Shown: in pieces, positions 1 through 8,317 of the stretch
Position numbering within the stretch: position 1 is the first letter of the stretch
Layout of the letters: every line of letters starts with the position of its first letter
NCBI GenBank assembly: GCA_964473105.1
Contig: CAYYNQ010000091.1
Location: forward strand, 1-42,925
DNA: 42,925 nt
Reading direction: 5' to 3'
Source: CAYYNQ01 sp964473105
GTDB taxonomy: Bacteria; Sumerlaeota; Sumerlaeia; MVZB01
Translations under genes and position numbers: made by a program
Notes under the pieces: generated by a model
What the model saw: the letters and a program-made list of their open reading frames with translations, nothing else
What the model was told of the DNA's origin: nothing
Databases searched by the model: none

Positions 1-446
1 CAGAAGTTACCGTAGGAGTTCTTGGAGTCACGGCTGAATTTTTCAAACGCAATGATGGCACTGTCGGCCTCAAAGGCCTTGAGTGGCTTGCTTTGCCCGT
101 CATCGTAATGTATTTCAAGATGATAGATGCGCATTGTAAAGTACTGATCCACATAATTATCGGCGGTTCCGACATCGCGGTAGTTGGGTTCGTCGGCAAG
201 TTCCAGTTGCAGTTTCCAGGAGTAAGCCGCGTAATCATCACCGAACCCCCCCTCGTGGGAGCCATAATCAGGAGGTGATATCTCAAATTCATCCATCAGT
301 TGTTTTGCGAAAAATATGGACTGGGTCTGGATTTCAAGGGTTTTGGCGGCGCCTAGGGACTGGCTGAACGATTTGAGGAAGGCGGTCAGCGCAACACCCA
401 GAATCACCAAGGTGACCAGCACCTCCATCATTACGAATGCCTTCAT
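1..446 (-). CDS. gspI: GspI-like type II secretion pseudopilin (3' end beyond window)
   Basis: Reading the minus strand from the ATG at 446-444 gives an open frame running off the left edge. It starts MKAFVMMEVLVTL and then has a hydrophobic stretch to about residue 23, followed by a polar region. This is the class III (type IV pilin-like) signal: a short basic leader, a cleavage site before Phe, Glu at mature position 5 and a hydrophobic helix. The residue before the cleavage site is Ala rather than the usual Gly. An AAAGGG sequence lies about 6 bases upstream of the ATG. It follows gspE, gspF and gspH on the same strand, 71 bases after gspH. From family knowledge such minor pseudopilins form the tip of the periplasmic pseudopilus. 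The GspI assignment rests mainly on order and the MEVLV start; GspJ or a type IV minor pilin is possible. Confidence 0.72.
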   Translation of the reverse strand, partial: MKAFVMMEVLVTLVILGVALTAFLKSFSQSLGAAKTLEIQTQSIFFAKQLMDEFEISPPDYGSHEGGFGDDYAAYSWKLQLELADEPNYRDVGTADNYVDQYFTMRIYHLEIHYDDGQSKPLKAFEADSAIIAFEKFSRDSKNSYGNF

Positions 447-517
447 TTGGTGCCCTTTCACCGTCCTGGTGTGTGACCTGTTCAACGGAAAGACCTGTGG
501 CATGATACCGACTCCCG

Positions 518-1129
518 TCACCAGCGGTTCCTGTTATGGGATCGCCGATTAATTTTCGTTTCCTTCCTGTCCTTGGGTTGCTTAATTCCGTCTTCAACCC
601 GTGCCATGCCGGTTGTTCGGTAGATCTCGACCGAGATATCCAGGTTTGATTCGTCGCGGATGGAAATGGTGGTTGGCGTGGCGGACCCATCGGGATAATA
701 GATGACCCGGGCTTCGTCATCCCTGGTCAGATCCGTCGAGCTGTAAATTGTGTCGAAATGGACCTCTGAAGGCAACCTGCGGGTGCTGAGAGTCTCCACG
801 CTGGCAAAGTATGTCGAATTTTTGCGCCTGTAGGTCCGTTTGCGGCGCTGTTCGATCTCCTCAAAATATTCATCGAGAAGTACAAGACGGTATTCGTCCT
901 TCTCGACATCAAAGCGGACTTCACAGGGAAGTTCCCTGATTACGGCCGTATTACGGGCCATCCGGAGGGCCCCGACGACGTCGCGTGCCGCCTTGTTGAT
1001 TCGTGTCTTGAGATATGAACCCTTCATACGGGGGAAGGAGAGCGTCGCAAGTGTGGTCATGATGATAACCACGAACATGATTTCAATGAAGGTGAAGCCG
1101 GTCGAACGGTAGTGTCTCGAACACGTCAT
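518..1129 (-). CDS. gspH: GspH/FimT-type pseudopilin
   Basis: This 203-residue protein carries a short leader ending in STG, then FTFIEIMFVVII, the prepilin peptidase site (cleavage after Gly11, Phe at +1, Glu at +5) with a hydrophobic N-terminal helix. The following basic stretch with ALRMARNTAV resembles the GspH/FimT family, whose members build the type II secretion pseudopilus tip. The C-terminus is unusually basic and rich in Arg, Lys and Asn. Its ATG overlaps the TGA of gspF in an ATGA arrangement, so translation is probably coupled. The gene directly follows gspF, where gspG, the major pseudopilin, would be expected. The family is well supported; the exact pseudopilin class less so. 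Confidence 0.78.
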   Translation of the reverse strand: MTCSRHYRSTGFTFIEIMFVVIIMTTLATLSFPRMKGSYLKTRINKAARDVVGALRMARNTAVIRELPCEVRFDVEKDEYRLVLLDEYFEEIEQRRKRTYRRKNSTYFASVETLSTRRLPSEVHFDTIYSSTDLTRDDEARVIYYPDGSATPTTISIRDESNLDISVEIYRTTGMARVEDGIKQPKDRKETKINRRSHNRNRW

Positions 1130-2346
1130 GCTGCGCTCGGGTCCATTGTGAAGATCGGAAGCAACATGGCAAGAACAATGATCAGGACAACCACCCCTAG
1201 GATTACCATAACCAACGGCTCGATAATCGATGTCAGCATCTTGAGGTCCCGGTCAACCTGTGTCTCATAAGAATTCGCAACGCGGGCCAGAACCTCTGGG
1301 AGATGTCCCGTCTCCTCTCCAATCGCAACCATGTTGACAACAACCGACGGAAATAGCCTGCTCTGCCTTAGGGCGGGAGACATCCCTGCACCCTGTGTGA
1401 TGCTTTCAGGTATGCTGTGCAGTTCACTGCGTATTGGCATCAGCGTCATGACCTCCGCGGAAATATCCAGGGCATCCAGAATGGGAACACCATTCTGGAG
1501 TAGTGAACCCAGAGTTCGGGCAAAGGCGCCGACCTCCTTCTTCAGGATCAACGAACCGAATTTCGGGATTCGCAGCAGCAGGCCATGGAACTTCATGGCG
1601 CCATGATCGGTTTTGATATACTGCTTGAATCCAATAAAGAGGCCGATTAAGCCGACCATAAGAAAAATCCCGTACTTTTGAAGGAACCCAGAGACATCGA
1701 TCAATACCTGGGTCAGGAAAGGCAACTGCTGGTTCAGTTCGTCAAAGATGGCAAGAACCTTGGGCATCACAAACGTTAACAGGACGATGATGGCAAGCAT
1801 CCCAACGACGACCATAATGATCGGGTAGGCGAGGGCGGACTTGATCTTGGAGCGAACCTCTTCCTGCGATTCTGAATAATCGGCGATACGGTTCATGGTC
1901 TCGTCGAGCAATCCGCCCGCCTCCCCGGCACGGACCAGAGCGACGGTCAGTTTGCTGAAAATCCGGTCGTGCTTTTCGAGTGCCGATGCAAAGGTGTCAC
2001 CTCCCTGGACATCAGCGTTGACCTGGCTCAAGATCTCGGCCAAATGGGAGTTTTCAGTCTGGGACTTGATGATGCCAATGGATTTGACAAGTGGAACCCC
2101 GGCACCAATCAAGTCGCTCATTTGTCTGTAAAATATGGTCAGATCATCGTTGCGGACCCTTGCTCCGCGTTTGAGGTTCAGTGATTTCAGGGTCCCTCCA
2201 TCGGTCTCATCCCCGCCTTGGATGTCGATGGGAAAATAACCCATGGCCTGAAGGCGGGCATTGACGGCACCCCGGGACTCAGCCTCCAGTGTACCATTGA
2301 TCGACTGTCCCTTTTGGTCCTTGGCTCTATAGGTGTATGAGGGCAT
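1126..2346 (-). CDS. gspF: Type II secretion inner-membrane platform protein GspF
   Basis: The product (406 residues from the chosen start) begins MPSYTYRAKDQKG, the standard start of GspF/PilC proteins. Two copies of the T2SSF helical domain follow, with long hydrophobic segments around the middle (IIMVVVGMLAIIVLL) and at the C-terminus (VILGVVVLIIVLAML). GspF sits in the inner membrane and connects the GspE ATPase to pseudopilus assembly. The ATG at 2346 is preferred because GGAGAAA lies about 7 bases upstream. A longer frame opens at 2430, but its extra residues do not resemble the family. It lies 113 bases downstream of gspE and overlaps gspH by four bases. Confidence 0.93.
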   Translation of the reverse strand: MPSYTYRAKDQKGQSINGTLEAESRGAVNARLQAMGYFPIDIQGGDETDGGTLKSLNLKRGARVRNDDLTIFYRQMSDLIGAGVPLVKSIGIIKSQTENSHLAEILSQVNADVQGGDTFASALEKHDRIFSKLTVALVRAGEAGGLLDETMNRIADYSESQEEVRSKIKSALAYPIIMVVVGMLAIIVLLTFVMPKVLAIFDELNQQLPFLTQVLIDVSGFLQKYGIFLMVGLIGLFIGFKQYIKTDHGAMKFHGLLLRIPKFGSLILKKEVGAFARTLGSLLQNGVPILDALDISAEVMTLMPIRSELHSIPESITQGAGMSPALRQSRLFPSVVVNMVAIGEETGHLPEVLARVANSYETQVDRDLKMLTSIIEPLVMVILGVVVLIIVLAMLLPIFTMDPSAA

Positions 2347-2459
2347 GGATTGTTTCTCCGGGTTGTTGATGAGGCATAGCGCTTGCAAAACGTGACCCTG
2401 TCCCAGAGCGGTTGTCCGGTAAGGTGTCATCGCTGTAAATGACCCTGAGAGAGAGTGTA

Positions 2460-4256
2460 TCAGGCATTGGTCGTGCCGTCTGGCAACACCTCTCCGCTGT
2501 TTTCGGGAGATGGGGGAAGATTTCGGTCAGAATCTTCATGGCCGGCAATTTCCATTTCATCCTCCATGGTGACCCTCAGAACTTCCTCGATTGTTGTAAT
2601 TCCGGCCTTGCATTTACTCCAGCCGTCATGACGGAGCGGACGCATCCCCGTGCGGACCGCAACCTGTTTCAATTCGTTTGCAGGTCTGCGTTCGACAATC
2701 AGGCGGCGGAAGTCCTCGGTGATTTCGACAAGTTCATAAACAGCTGTCCTTCCGGAGAATCCTGTATACCTGCATTTTTCGCAACCCCGGTTGCGGTAGA
2801 GGGAAAGGCTTTTCGGATCGTCATGGGTGACGTTAACACGTTTTAATTGATCGGGTTCAGGTATGTACGCCTGTTTGCAGTGTTCACATAATTTTCTTAC
2901 CAGCCGCTGTGCAAGGAGGCCCTCCACTGAAGAACTTATCAGGAAAGGCTCGATGCCCATATCCAGGAGACGTGTGATGGCGGAACAGGCATCGTTTGTA
3001 TGTAGTGTTGAGAATACTAGGTGCCCGGTAAGGGCTGTCCGGATCGTTATCTGCGCCGTCTCGGTGTCACGGGTTTCGCCGACCATGATCACATCAGGGT
3101 CCTGTCGCAAAAGTGTCCTGAGGCAGCGGGCGAAGGTTAGGTTGATGGCCGAGTTGATCTGGATCTGCATGACACCCTTGATTCGGTATTCAATGGGTTC
3201 CTCAAGGGTGATGATTTTGCGCTGTGGCTCGTTGATTTCGTTAAGTGCTGCATAGAGGGTTGTTGATTTCCCCGAACCTGTCGGCCCGGTCACCAGGATG
3301 ATCCCATGGGGTTGATGAATCATGCCCCTCAGGATTTCCGCGTGCTGGTGATCAAATCCGATTTTCTCCAATGTGACGAACTCACTGTCCCTCGACAGGA
3401 TACGCAGAACAACGGATTCACCTTCGGGTGTTGGAATCGTTGAGACACGCAGGTCGAAATCACCTTCTCCTTTCCGGATCTTGATTTTTCCGTCCTGGGG
3501 GAGACGTCTTTCAGCTATGTTCATGTCAGCCATGATTTTCAGGCGTGATATGATAGCTGCCTGGTAGCGTGTGATTGTTTGGGGTACATTCGCCTCATAA
3601 AGCAGGCCATCAATCCGGTATCGTATCCGAAGATGGTCTTCAAGTGGCTCGAAATGAATATCTGTTGCTCGGTCGTCGATTGCTTCAAGAATGATCTGGT
3701 TCACGAATCTGACGATTGAGGCGTCCTCGGCGAGGTTCTCAATATTGTCGACATCGGTGGGGAGCTCGACACTTTCTTCGTCAGATTCGTCTTCGAGCAT
3801 TCCCTCCATGGTGTCGGCGCCGATACCATAATGTTTCTTGATCGCATCCCGGATGTCCTTCGATGTCGCAAACACAGGCTCAATATCGCATTTCATATGA
3901 AGGCGCAGTTCATCAAGTGAATGGACATCAAGGGGATCGGCTGTCGCAACACGGATTCGTTTGCCCTGCATGCTCAGAGGTACGGCGCCATAGAGGTTCA
4001 CAAGCCTTGCCGGGACCCGGTCGATGACCGTTGATTCGATGCGAATATCATTTAGCGGGATGTAGGGTATATCCAATTGTTCTGAAAGTGTTTGGACCAG
4101 GTCTTCCTCACCGACCAGTTTCAGCTTTAGTAATAGTTCACCCAGCCGTTGGTCGGTTCGGGGCAGTTCTTCAAGGGCCTGATCAAGGTCTTCCGCCGAG
4201 ATCAGCTTTTTGTCGAAGAGCATTTGCCCGATCTGTTTTGCATTTTTGATGAGCAT
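2460..4256 (-). CDS. gspE: Type II secretion / type IV pilus assembly ATPase GspE
   Basis: This 598-residue protein has an N-terminal T2SSE_N (MshEN-like) domain in roughly residues 1-150, then the secretion ATPase core. The Walker A motif GPTGSGKST is at about 324-332. A degenerate Walker B (DPDVIMVGE) is near 386-394 and the His box LTGHLVFSTLHTND follows. A four-cysteine zinc module (Cys457, Cys460, Cys492, Cys495) is typical of GspE/PilB. ATP hydrolysis by the cytoplasmic hexamer drives pseudopilus assembly. It is the first gene of a minus-strand gspE-F-H-I run, and no pilus-specific gene such as pilT is adjacent, so GspE is preferred over PilB. The length matches the family. Confidence 0.95.
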   Translation of the reverse strand: MLIKNAKQIGQMLFDKKLISAEDLDQALEELPRTDQRLGELLLKLKLVGEEDLVQTLSEQLDIPYIPLNDIRIESTVIDRVPARLVNLYGAVPLSMQGKRIRVATADPLDVHSLDELRLHMKCDIEPVFATSKDIRDAIKKHYGIGADTMEGMLEDESDEESVELPTDVDNIENLAEDASIVRFVNQIILEAIDDRATDIHFEPLEDHLRIRYRIDGLLYEANVPQTITRYQAAIISRLKIMADMNIAERRLPQDGKIKIRKGEGDFDLRVSTIPTPEGESVVLRILSRDSEFVTLEKIGFDHQHAEILRGMIHQPHGIILVTGPTGSGKSTTLYAALNEINEPQRKIITLEEPIEYRIKGVMQIQINSAINLTFARCLRTLLRQDPDVIMVGETRDTETAQITIRTALTGHLVFSTLHTNDACSAITRLLDMGIEPFLISSSVEGLLAQRLVRKLCEHCKQAYIPEPDQLKRVNVTHDDPKSLSLYRNRGCEKCRYTGFSGRTAVYELVEITEDFRRLIVERRPANELKQVAVRTGMRPLRHDGWSKCKAGITTIEEVLRVTMEDEMEIAGHEDSDRNLPPSPENSGEVLPDGTTNA

Positions 4257-4339
4257 AAGGTCGCGTTTCCAGATTCCTTTTGCAATTGAGGTCAGGACGG
4301 ATGTTCTGGTAATCGATGATGCAGTCCAGCCCCATTATG

Positions 4340-4369
4340 TATTTAGCTAAATCAATGCCGTTTCTTCAA
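4340..4369 (-). promoter_or_regulatory. Candidate promoter for gspE operon
   Basis: On the minus strand TTGAAG (4369-4364) and TAAATA (4345-4340) are separated by 18 bases, a fair match to a sigma-70 type promoter. The predicted transcription start lies about 75 bases upstream of the gspE ATG. This is a pattern match only. Confidence 0.35.
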
Positions 4370-4416
4370 TTGATACAACCGGTAGACCTTCCTTTCCCGG
4401 GCTGAGCCCACGATTA

Positions 4417-4463
4417 CACATGATATCCCGATATCCCATAACAAAATATATATCAATCATGTG
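4417..4463. repeat. Spaced inverted repeat upstream of gspE promoter
   Basis: CACATGAT at 4417-4424 is the exact reverse complement of ATCATGTG at 4456-4463, with 31 AT-rich bases between the arms. It lies just upstream of the candidate gspE promoter, so it could be a regulator site. An 8-base match at this spacing could also be chance. Confidence 0.25.
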
Positions 4464-4608
4464 AAAATATATCGGCTGGAATCAGTCCGCCCTTCCGGTC
4501 GGTCGCTAATCTATGATAGATCAGGGTTGGGAGCAGGTAGACGGGAATTCTCGATTAAGATATCGTGAAGCCGCCGTTCAGATTCAGAGGTCAGGATTTG
4601 GATAAGGC

Positions 4609-5303
4609 CTACTCAAGGTATCCAAGGATCCTCTCCGCCAGTTTGGTTCCAATTCCCTCGACTTGGGTTAAATCCCTGATACGGCGGGTCCGAATCTGGT
4701 GAATGCTTCCAAACAGTTCAAGTAGACTTGATGCCTTGGCTTGTCCCAAACCCGGGATTCTGGCCAAAGCCTTCATCTGTAACGGCAAAGGTCCTGAATC
4801 ATGTTGTCGACGAAATCTTCCCAGCCCCACAAATGGCCTTGAGACACTTCGGTAGTTCGGGCAGATTACAGGTTGTCGATTCTTCCTGAACTCGACGAGA
4901 AGATGAATCCAGTTCACCGTGTCGGCCAGTGATTGGCTCATGATCACTTGGATTTGCCACTTCATATGGATTGTGAGGATGCATAGCCGTAGTTTATCGG
5001 TGGAGAATCCCTTCAGATCCGTGTTTTTGATAGGACCTTCAATGATGATCTTCCGGGCAGGCGTTTTCTGTGCCACCAGTTTCTTCAACTGTGACTCCAG
5101 GCGACCGTTTAGAATCGAGGATATCAAGTCCTTCACCGTTTTACGCTCGATCAGGACCGTGTTCCGTATGAGGCGCCGGATTTAAGCCGCCTTACCTTGA
5201 TCGTTAAAAATGTCTGCTGTTGAAGGAGTTTTATCAATCCGGATGATTGTTCACGATCGTCGACGTAGATTCCACTTGCTTCTTGTAATGATCGATAGGG
5301 CAT
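4609..5303 (-). pseudogene. ERCC4/XPF-family nuclease with tandem HhH, frameshifted at active site
   Basis: Two overlapping minus-strand frames make one protein. The first starts at ATG 5303 (MPYRSLQEASG), contains IYVDDREQSSGLIKLL, and reaches VRRLKSG before a TGA at 5153-5151. The second contains VLIERKTVKDLISSI, then RKIIIEG and a helix-hairpin-helix tail (IPGLGQAKASSLLELFGS and VEGIGTKLAERI). Joined, they match the ERCC4 nuclease fold (catalytic GD..ERK..D) plus two HhH DNA-binding motifs, about 231 residues. The join falls between about 5153 and 5175, so the GD of the active site is lost while ERKTVKD survives. Loss of 1 or 4 bases would explain it; restoring 4 bases could give a canonical G-D-Y-L-I-R-N-T stretch. 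A true pseudogene or an assembly error are both possible. Known relatives cut branched DNA in repair. Confidence 0.8.
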
Positions 5304-5502
5304 TTGTCCTGCCTTGTCGAACCGGGGTTTTCTATTTACCCGGATATGGGATGAGTGTCATGTTAACTGATTATAATCCTGACAGATTGAGAATGCGAGA
5401 TAACATGACGGAAAGAGGAAAATAAGGCTATATCCGCGATGTCAGGTTGATCTGGGACCCCCAATGCTGTTAAACAATATGGATTAGGTATGTGGGTGGT
5501 TA

Positions 5503-6126
5503 TTGACTGTGTACTCACGCAAGCAGGCTGAATGGCTGGAATGGAGTGGGCTGCCGGAGGAACTGAATCGGTTGCACGGCCATGCTTGGGTTGTTTTCAA
5601 GAAAATAGTCGAGTTGGATTGCCAGGTATCACGCCGGCCGGGAACAATCGAAATCCCTGTGGCGAATTTGGCGGTGCGTTGTGGGTTGGATGCCGCCAGA
5701 ACAGTCCAGGTTGTCGAGCTGCTGAGAAGGGAGAAGTACCTTCGTTGTTTTCTGCCAACGGAATATGATGAGTCCGCATTGATCGAAATCAGGCTGCCCG
5801 TTAAAACCCCACGTACGGCTGATGAGGTCGCCCATGACTGTCCGGACCCTCACCTCAAGAATCCTGGTATGTTTCGCTACGCAGACGTCGAGCCCGAGGA
5901 CGGGGATGACGAGATGCTGGTCCAGCAGGTAATTGACCTTTATATGGACCGTATCAGTTCAAAGATGAACTGCTTTATCCTTGAGCAGATCGAGATGACA
6001 GCCAGTCGGTTTCCGATGCATAAGATCAGGTATCATGTCGAACGTGCAGCGAACCACAACATTCGTGAATTCGGCTGGGTTATGAAGGAATTGATACGTG
6101 ATGATGGGGCAAGTCCCGCAGAATAG
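5503..6126 (+). CDS. Winged-helix protein with DnaD-like C-terminal domain
   Basis: This 207-residue soluble protein has an N-terminal half (about 15-100) that reads like a winged helix: helices around AWVVFKKIVEL and NLAVRCGLDAARTVQVVELL, then a strand-rich wing (ALIEIRLP). The C-terminal part from about residue 135 (QQVIDLYMDRI, then MHKIRYHVERAANHNIREFGWVMKELIRDD) has the spacing of the DnaD/DnaB_2 replication-initiation domain. This is a remote, pattern-based judgement. The first codon appears to be TTG; a GTG two codons later is an alternative, and neither has a strong ribosome site. It is divergent from the XPF-like nuclease gene. There is no signal peptide or membrane segment, and its function is not established. 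Confidence 0.6.
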   Translation: MTVYSRKQAEWLEWSGLPEELNRLHGHAWVVFKKIVELDCQVSRRPGTIEIPVANLAVRCGLDAARTVQVVELLRREKYLRCFLPTEYDESALIEIRLPVKTPRTADEVAHDCPDPHLKNPGMFRYADVEPEDGDDEMLVQQVIDLYMDRISSKMNCFILEQIEMTASRFPMHKIRYHVERAANHNIREFGWVMKELIRDDGASPAE

Positions 6127-6308
6127 TAGCCGACAATAATCTCAACTTCCGGGCCACGAATTCAATGTATAAGCATTGCTTCAGCGGGCAGGCGTGGCAT
6201 CCGGTCATCGATTTCGGCGGGACGGCGTGTGACGAGATACCAGCGACATATGAAAGTAGTGTGGAGGCTTTCATGTCCGGGTCGAATGACAAGTCACTTG
6301 ACCTGGGA

Positions 6309-7112
6309 TTACATGCCGGATTGCCGGTTATCCTTGCCTGCCATTTGGAGGATTATGTCATGAAGGGGCCCGGCCGTTGCCAGTGATGAATCCGTATGCA
6401 AAGAGTCATTGCCGTTGAGGTCCGTGAAGTTCCCTCCAGCCTCGAGAATGACGGGCTGAACAGCCGCCTTGTCCCACAGATTCATAATAGGGTCGATCAT
6501 GGCATCAGACCGTCCTGAAGCCACAAGCAGATAGCCATAACCGTCACCCCATGTCCGCGCGTGGATACCCGCATCCAGCAGCGCCTGTGTCATGTTCGGG
6601 CGGCGTCTATATAGCTCCCCCCAGCAGCTGGTTTGGACATAGGCGTCTTCCAGATTATCACAGGGCCGGACGCGGCAGGTTTTTCCGTTCAGATTGCAGC
6701 CGAGTCCCGTCGCGGCACTGACTGTTTCACCGGTGGGTGGACAATGAATCACACCCACATGGGCTTCCCCGCTGATCTCCAACCCGACCAGGACTGTATA
6801 AATCGCCACACCATGGATGAACGATTTCGTTCCGTCAATCGGATCGATGATCCACCGGAAACGTGCACCCGGATTGATTTCTCCCAACTCCTCGCCGAGT
6901 ATCCCGTGTTTGGGGTATCTCTCAGTGATAGCTTTCCGCAAATATTCCTCGGCCCTGTGGTCTGCCTCGGTGACAGGCGTCTTATCAGCCTTTAACTCAA
7001 CATCAGGGTTCTTGAGGTGGTATTCCAGTGTGATACGACCCGCCTCATGTGCAATTTCCACGGCAAAATCTAGATACTCGACATGTTTGTTGCGCATTGG
7101 TTTTGGAGTCAT
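6309..7112 (-). CDS. hisN: HisN-type histidinol-phosphatase (inositol monophosphatase family)
   Basis: This Mg-dependent phosphatase of the IMPase superfamily has the metal-binding series GEELGE, WIIDPIDGTKSF and, near the C-terminus, NLWDKAAVQPVILEAGG. The stretch WGDGYGYLLVASGRSD is typical of the HisN branch, which removes phosphate from histidinol phosphate. The length (267 residues) is normal. The start at 7112 is chosen because GGAGG lies 9 bases upstream; a longer frame from 7139 overlaps the previous gene. It is the last gene of a run of LPS-core glycosyltransferase genes, so another sugar or inositol phosphate substrate is possible. hisD occurs elsewhere in the window (30546-31853), which fits histidine synthesis scattered over the genome. 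Confidence 0.8.
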   Translation of the reverse strand: MTPKPMRNKHVEYLDFAVEIAHEAGRITLEYHLKNPDVELKADKTPVTEADHRAEEYLRKAITERYPKHGILGEELGEINPGARFRWIIDPIDGTKSFIHGVAIYTVLVGLEISGEAHVGVIHCPPTGETVSAATGLGCNLNGKTCRVRPCDNLEDAYVQTSCWGELYRRRPNMTQALLDAGIHARTWGDGYGYLLVASGRSDAMIDPIMNLWDKAAVQPVILEAGGNFTDLNGNDSLHTDSSLATAGPLHDIILQMAGKDNRQSGM

Positions 7113-7131
7113 TGATTCCGAACCTCCACCT

Positions 7132-8274
7132 TCAGCCAATTTCCTTGGGGGTGATTTTTTGGTATACCCTCAGAGTGCCCTTGGCCATCGAGCATGGTGA
7201 AAACAGATTTTCGACCCGGACACGTGCTTCCCGAGTCATTGCCCCATGGCCGGATTCATTGTCTATCATACGGGCTAATCCTTCGGCAAGGGCATAGGGG
7301 TCACCGGCCTTGACGAGGATTCCAGTTTGGTCCGGCATGATAATATCGCCAATTCCGCCCGCAGATGATGCGACAACGGGAAGATTTGCAAGCATGGCAT
7401 CCAAGATCGATGTACCCAGGCCCTCCAGATGGGAACTTGAGGCGTAGATGTCAAAACCTTTCTGTTTCAGGCGTGCATCCGGAACGAAACCATGAAGGAT
7501 GAAATGGCTTTGTATCTTGAGCCGGTCTATTTGGGCTTGCAGCTTGCCGCGGAGTTCACCTTCGCCCATGATGTGGAATCTGACATTGGGATGTGCCTTG
7601 ATTACGCGGGGGGCCGCATCGACGAGGAAGCGATGCCCCTTGTGATCTGTCAATGCGCCGATGCTCAGGATTGCGACTTCGTGTTCACGAATGCCGAAAT
7701 CCCTCCGGACCTGATCACGGGAGCCGGTCCGCTCGGGAGGCAGGGGAGGGACACCGCTGTGCACCAGGTCGATCCGGTTCTCCGACACGCCTGCATCCAG
7801 AAGGGTCTTGCGAACCGCCCTGGATATTGCGATGAACTGCTGCCCGGGAAGGTTGTATTTTCGCCGAGAAAACCAATTCCGCCCAATGGGAAAATCAACC
7901 CTCCGCGTGCTGAGTAAGCGGATCGAATCTGGAAGCCTTTTCCGGCAGCGTAACATCAGTCCATGTGTATGGCTTGTGTGTGCATGCAGTATATTTGGGC
8001 GGAATTTCATGGAAATCCTTGAAATTCTGGCCGGTGAAAACGGGTCGAATTCACCACGGAAGCAGAACTCCTCAACCTGGACGGGTAATTCAATTGCCCG
8101 TTTTGCGAGCGGGCTGCCCGTCTGGACGGCGAGGCATTGCTTTACACCACGTAAAGCCAATTCATGAATTAGCAACAAGACTTGATGTTGTCCTCCCCTC
8201 CAGGAAGGACCGTCGTCCAGATGTAGTACTCGCAGGTGGGCGGGGAATGCTGCTGATATTTTGTTCGATTCCAC
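7132..8274 (-). CDS. GT4-family glycosyltransferase
   Basis: The protein has the GT-B fold pattern of GT4 enzymes. The N-terminal domain begins LRVLHLDDGPSWRGGQHQ and contains RPNILHAHTSHTHG. The C-terminal nucleotide-sugar domain has SIGALTDHKGH, FHIMGEGELRG, and then HLEGLGTSILDAMLANLPVVAS, where the E-x7-E-like motif sits. It probably adds a sugar to LPS core or a related glycan at the cytoplasmic face. The GTG at 8274 is preferred as start because GGAG lies about 9 bases upstream and the frame upstream overlaps the waaF-like gene and does not resemble the family. The product is about 380 residues. It sits 43 bases after the waaF-like gene and 19 bases before the HisN-type gene. Confidence 0.85.
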   Translation of the reverse strand: MESNKISAAFPAHLRVLHLDDGPSWRGGQHQVLLLIHELALRGVKQCLAVQTGSPLAKRAIELPVQVEEFCFRGEFDPFSPARISRISMKFRPNILHAHTSHTHGLMLRCRKRLPDSIRLLSTRRVDFPIGRNWFSRRKYNLPGQQFIAISRAVRKTLLDAGVSENRIDLVHSGVPPLPPERTGSRDQVRRDFGIREHEVAILSIGALTDHKGHRFLVDAAPRVIKAHPNVRFHIMGEGELRGKLQAQIDRLKIQSHFILHGFVPDARLKQKGFDIYASSSHLEGLGTSILDAMLANLPVVASSAGGIGDIIMPDQTGILVKAGDPYALAEGLARMIDNESGHGAMTREARVRVENLFSPCSMAKGTLRVYQKITPKEIG

Positions 8275-8317
8275 GCAGAATATCTCCGTCAGTGGGTTGG
8301 TGGGAGTGCGGTGCGAT

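Larger units (their letters stand above)
4257..4608. other. Intergenic region upstream of gspE
   Basis: About 350 bases between the 3' end of the nuclease gene and the start of gspE hold no convincing gene in any frame. The middle is AT-rich around 4420-4475. It contains a tandem GATATCCC repeat at 4422-4437 and an 8-base inverted repeat (listed separately). A plausible minus-strand promoter is listed separately. Confidence 0.5.

Noticed and set aside
5151..5178. Programmed frameshift in the ERCC4 nuclease
   Set aside because: No slippery heptamer or downstream structure was recognised, and the break removes the catalytic GD, so a mutation or sequence error is more likely.
5210..5425. Plus-strand frame across the 5' part of the nuclease gene
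   Set aside because: It overlaps the recognised ERCC4 N-terminus on the opposite strand and lacks any domain-like feature.
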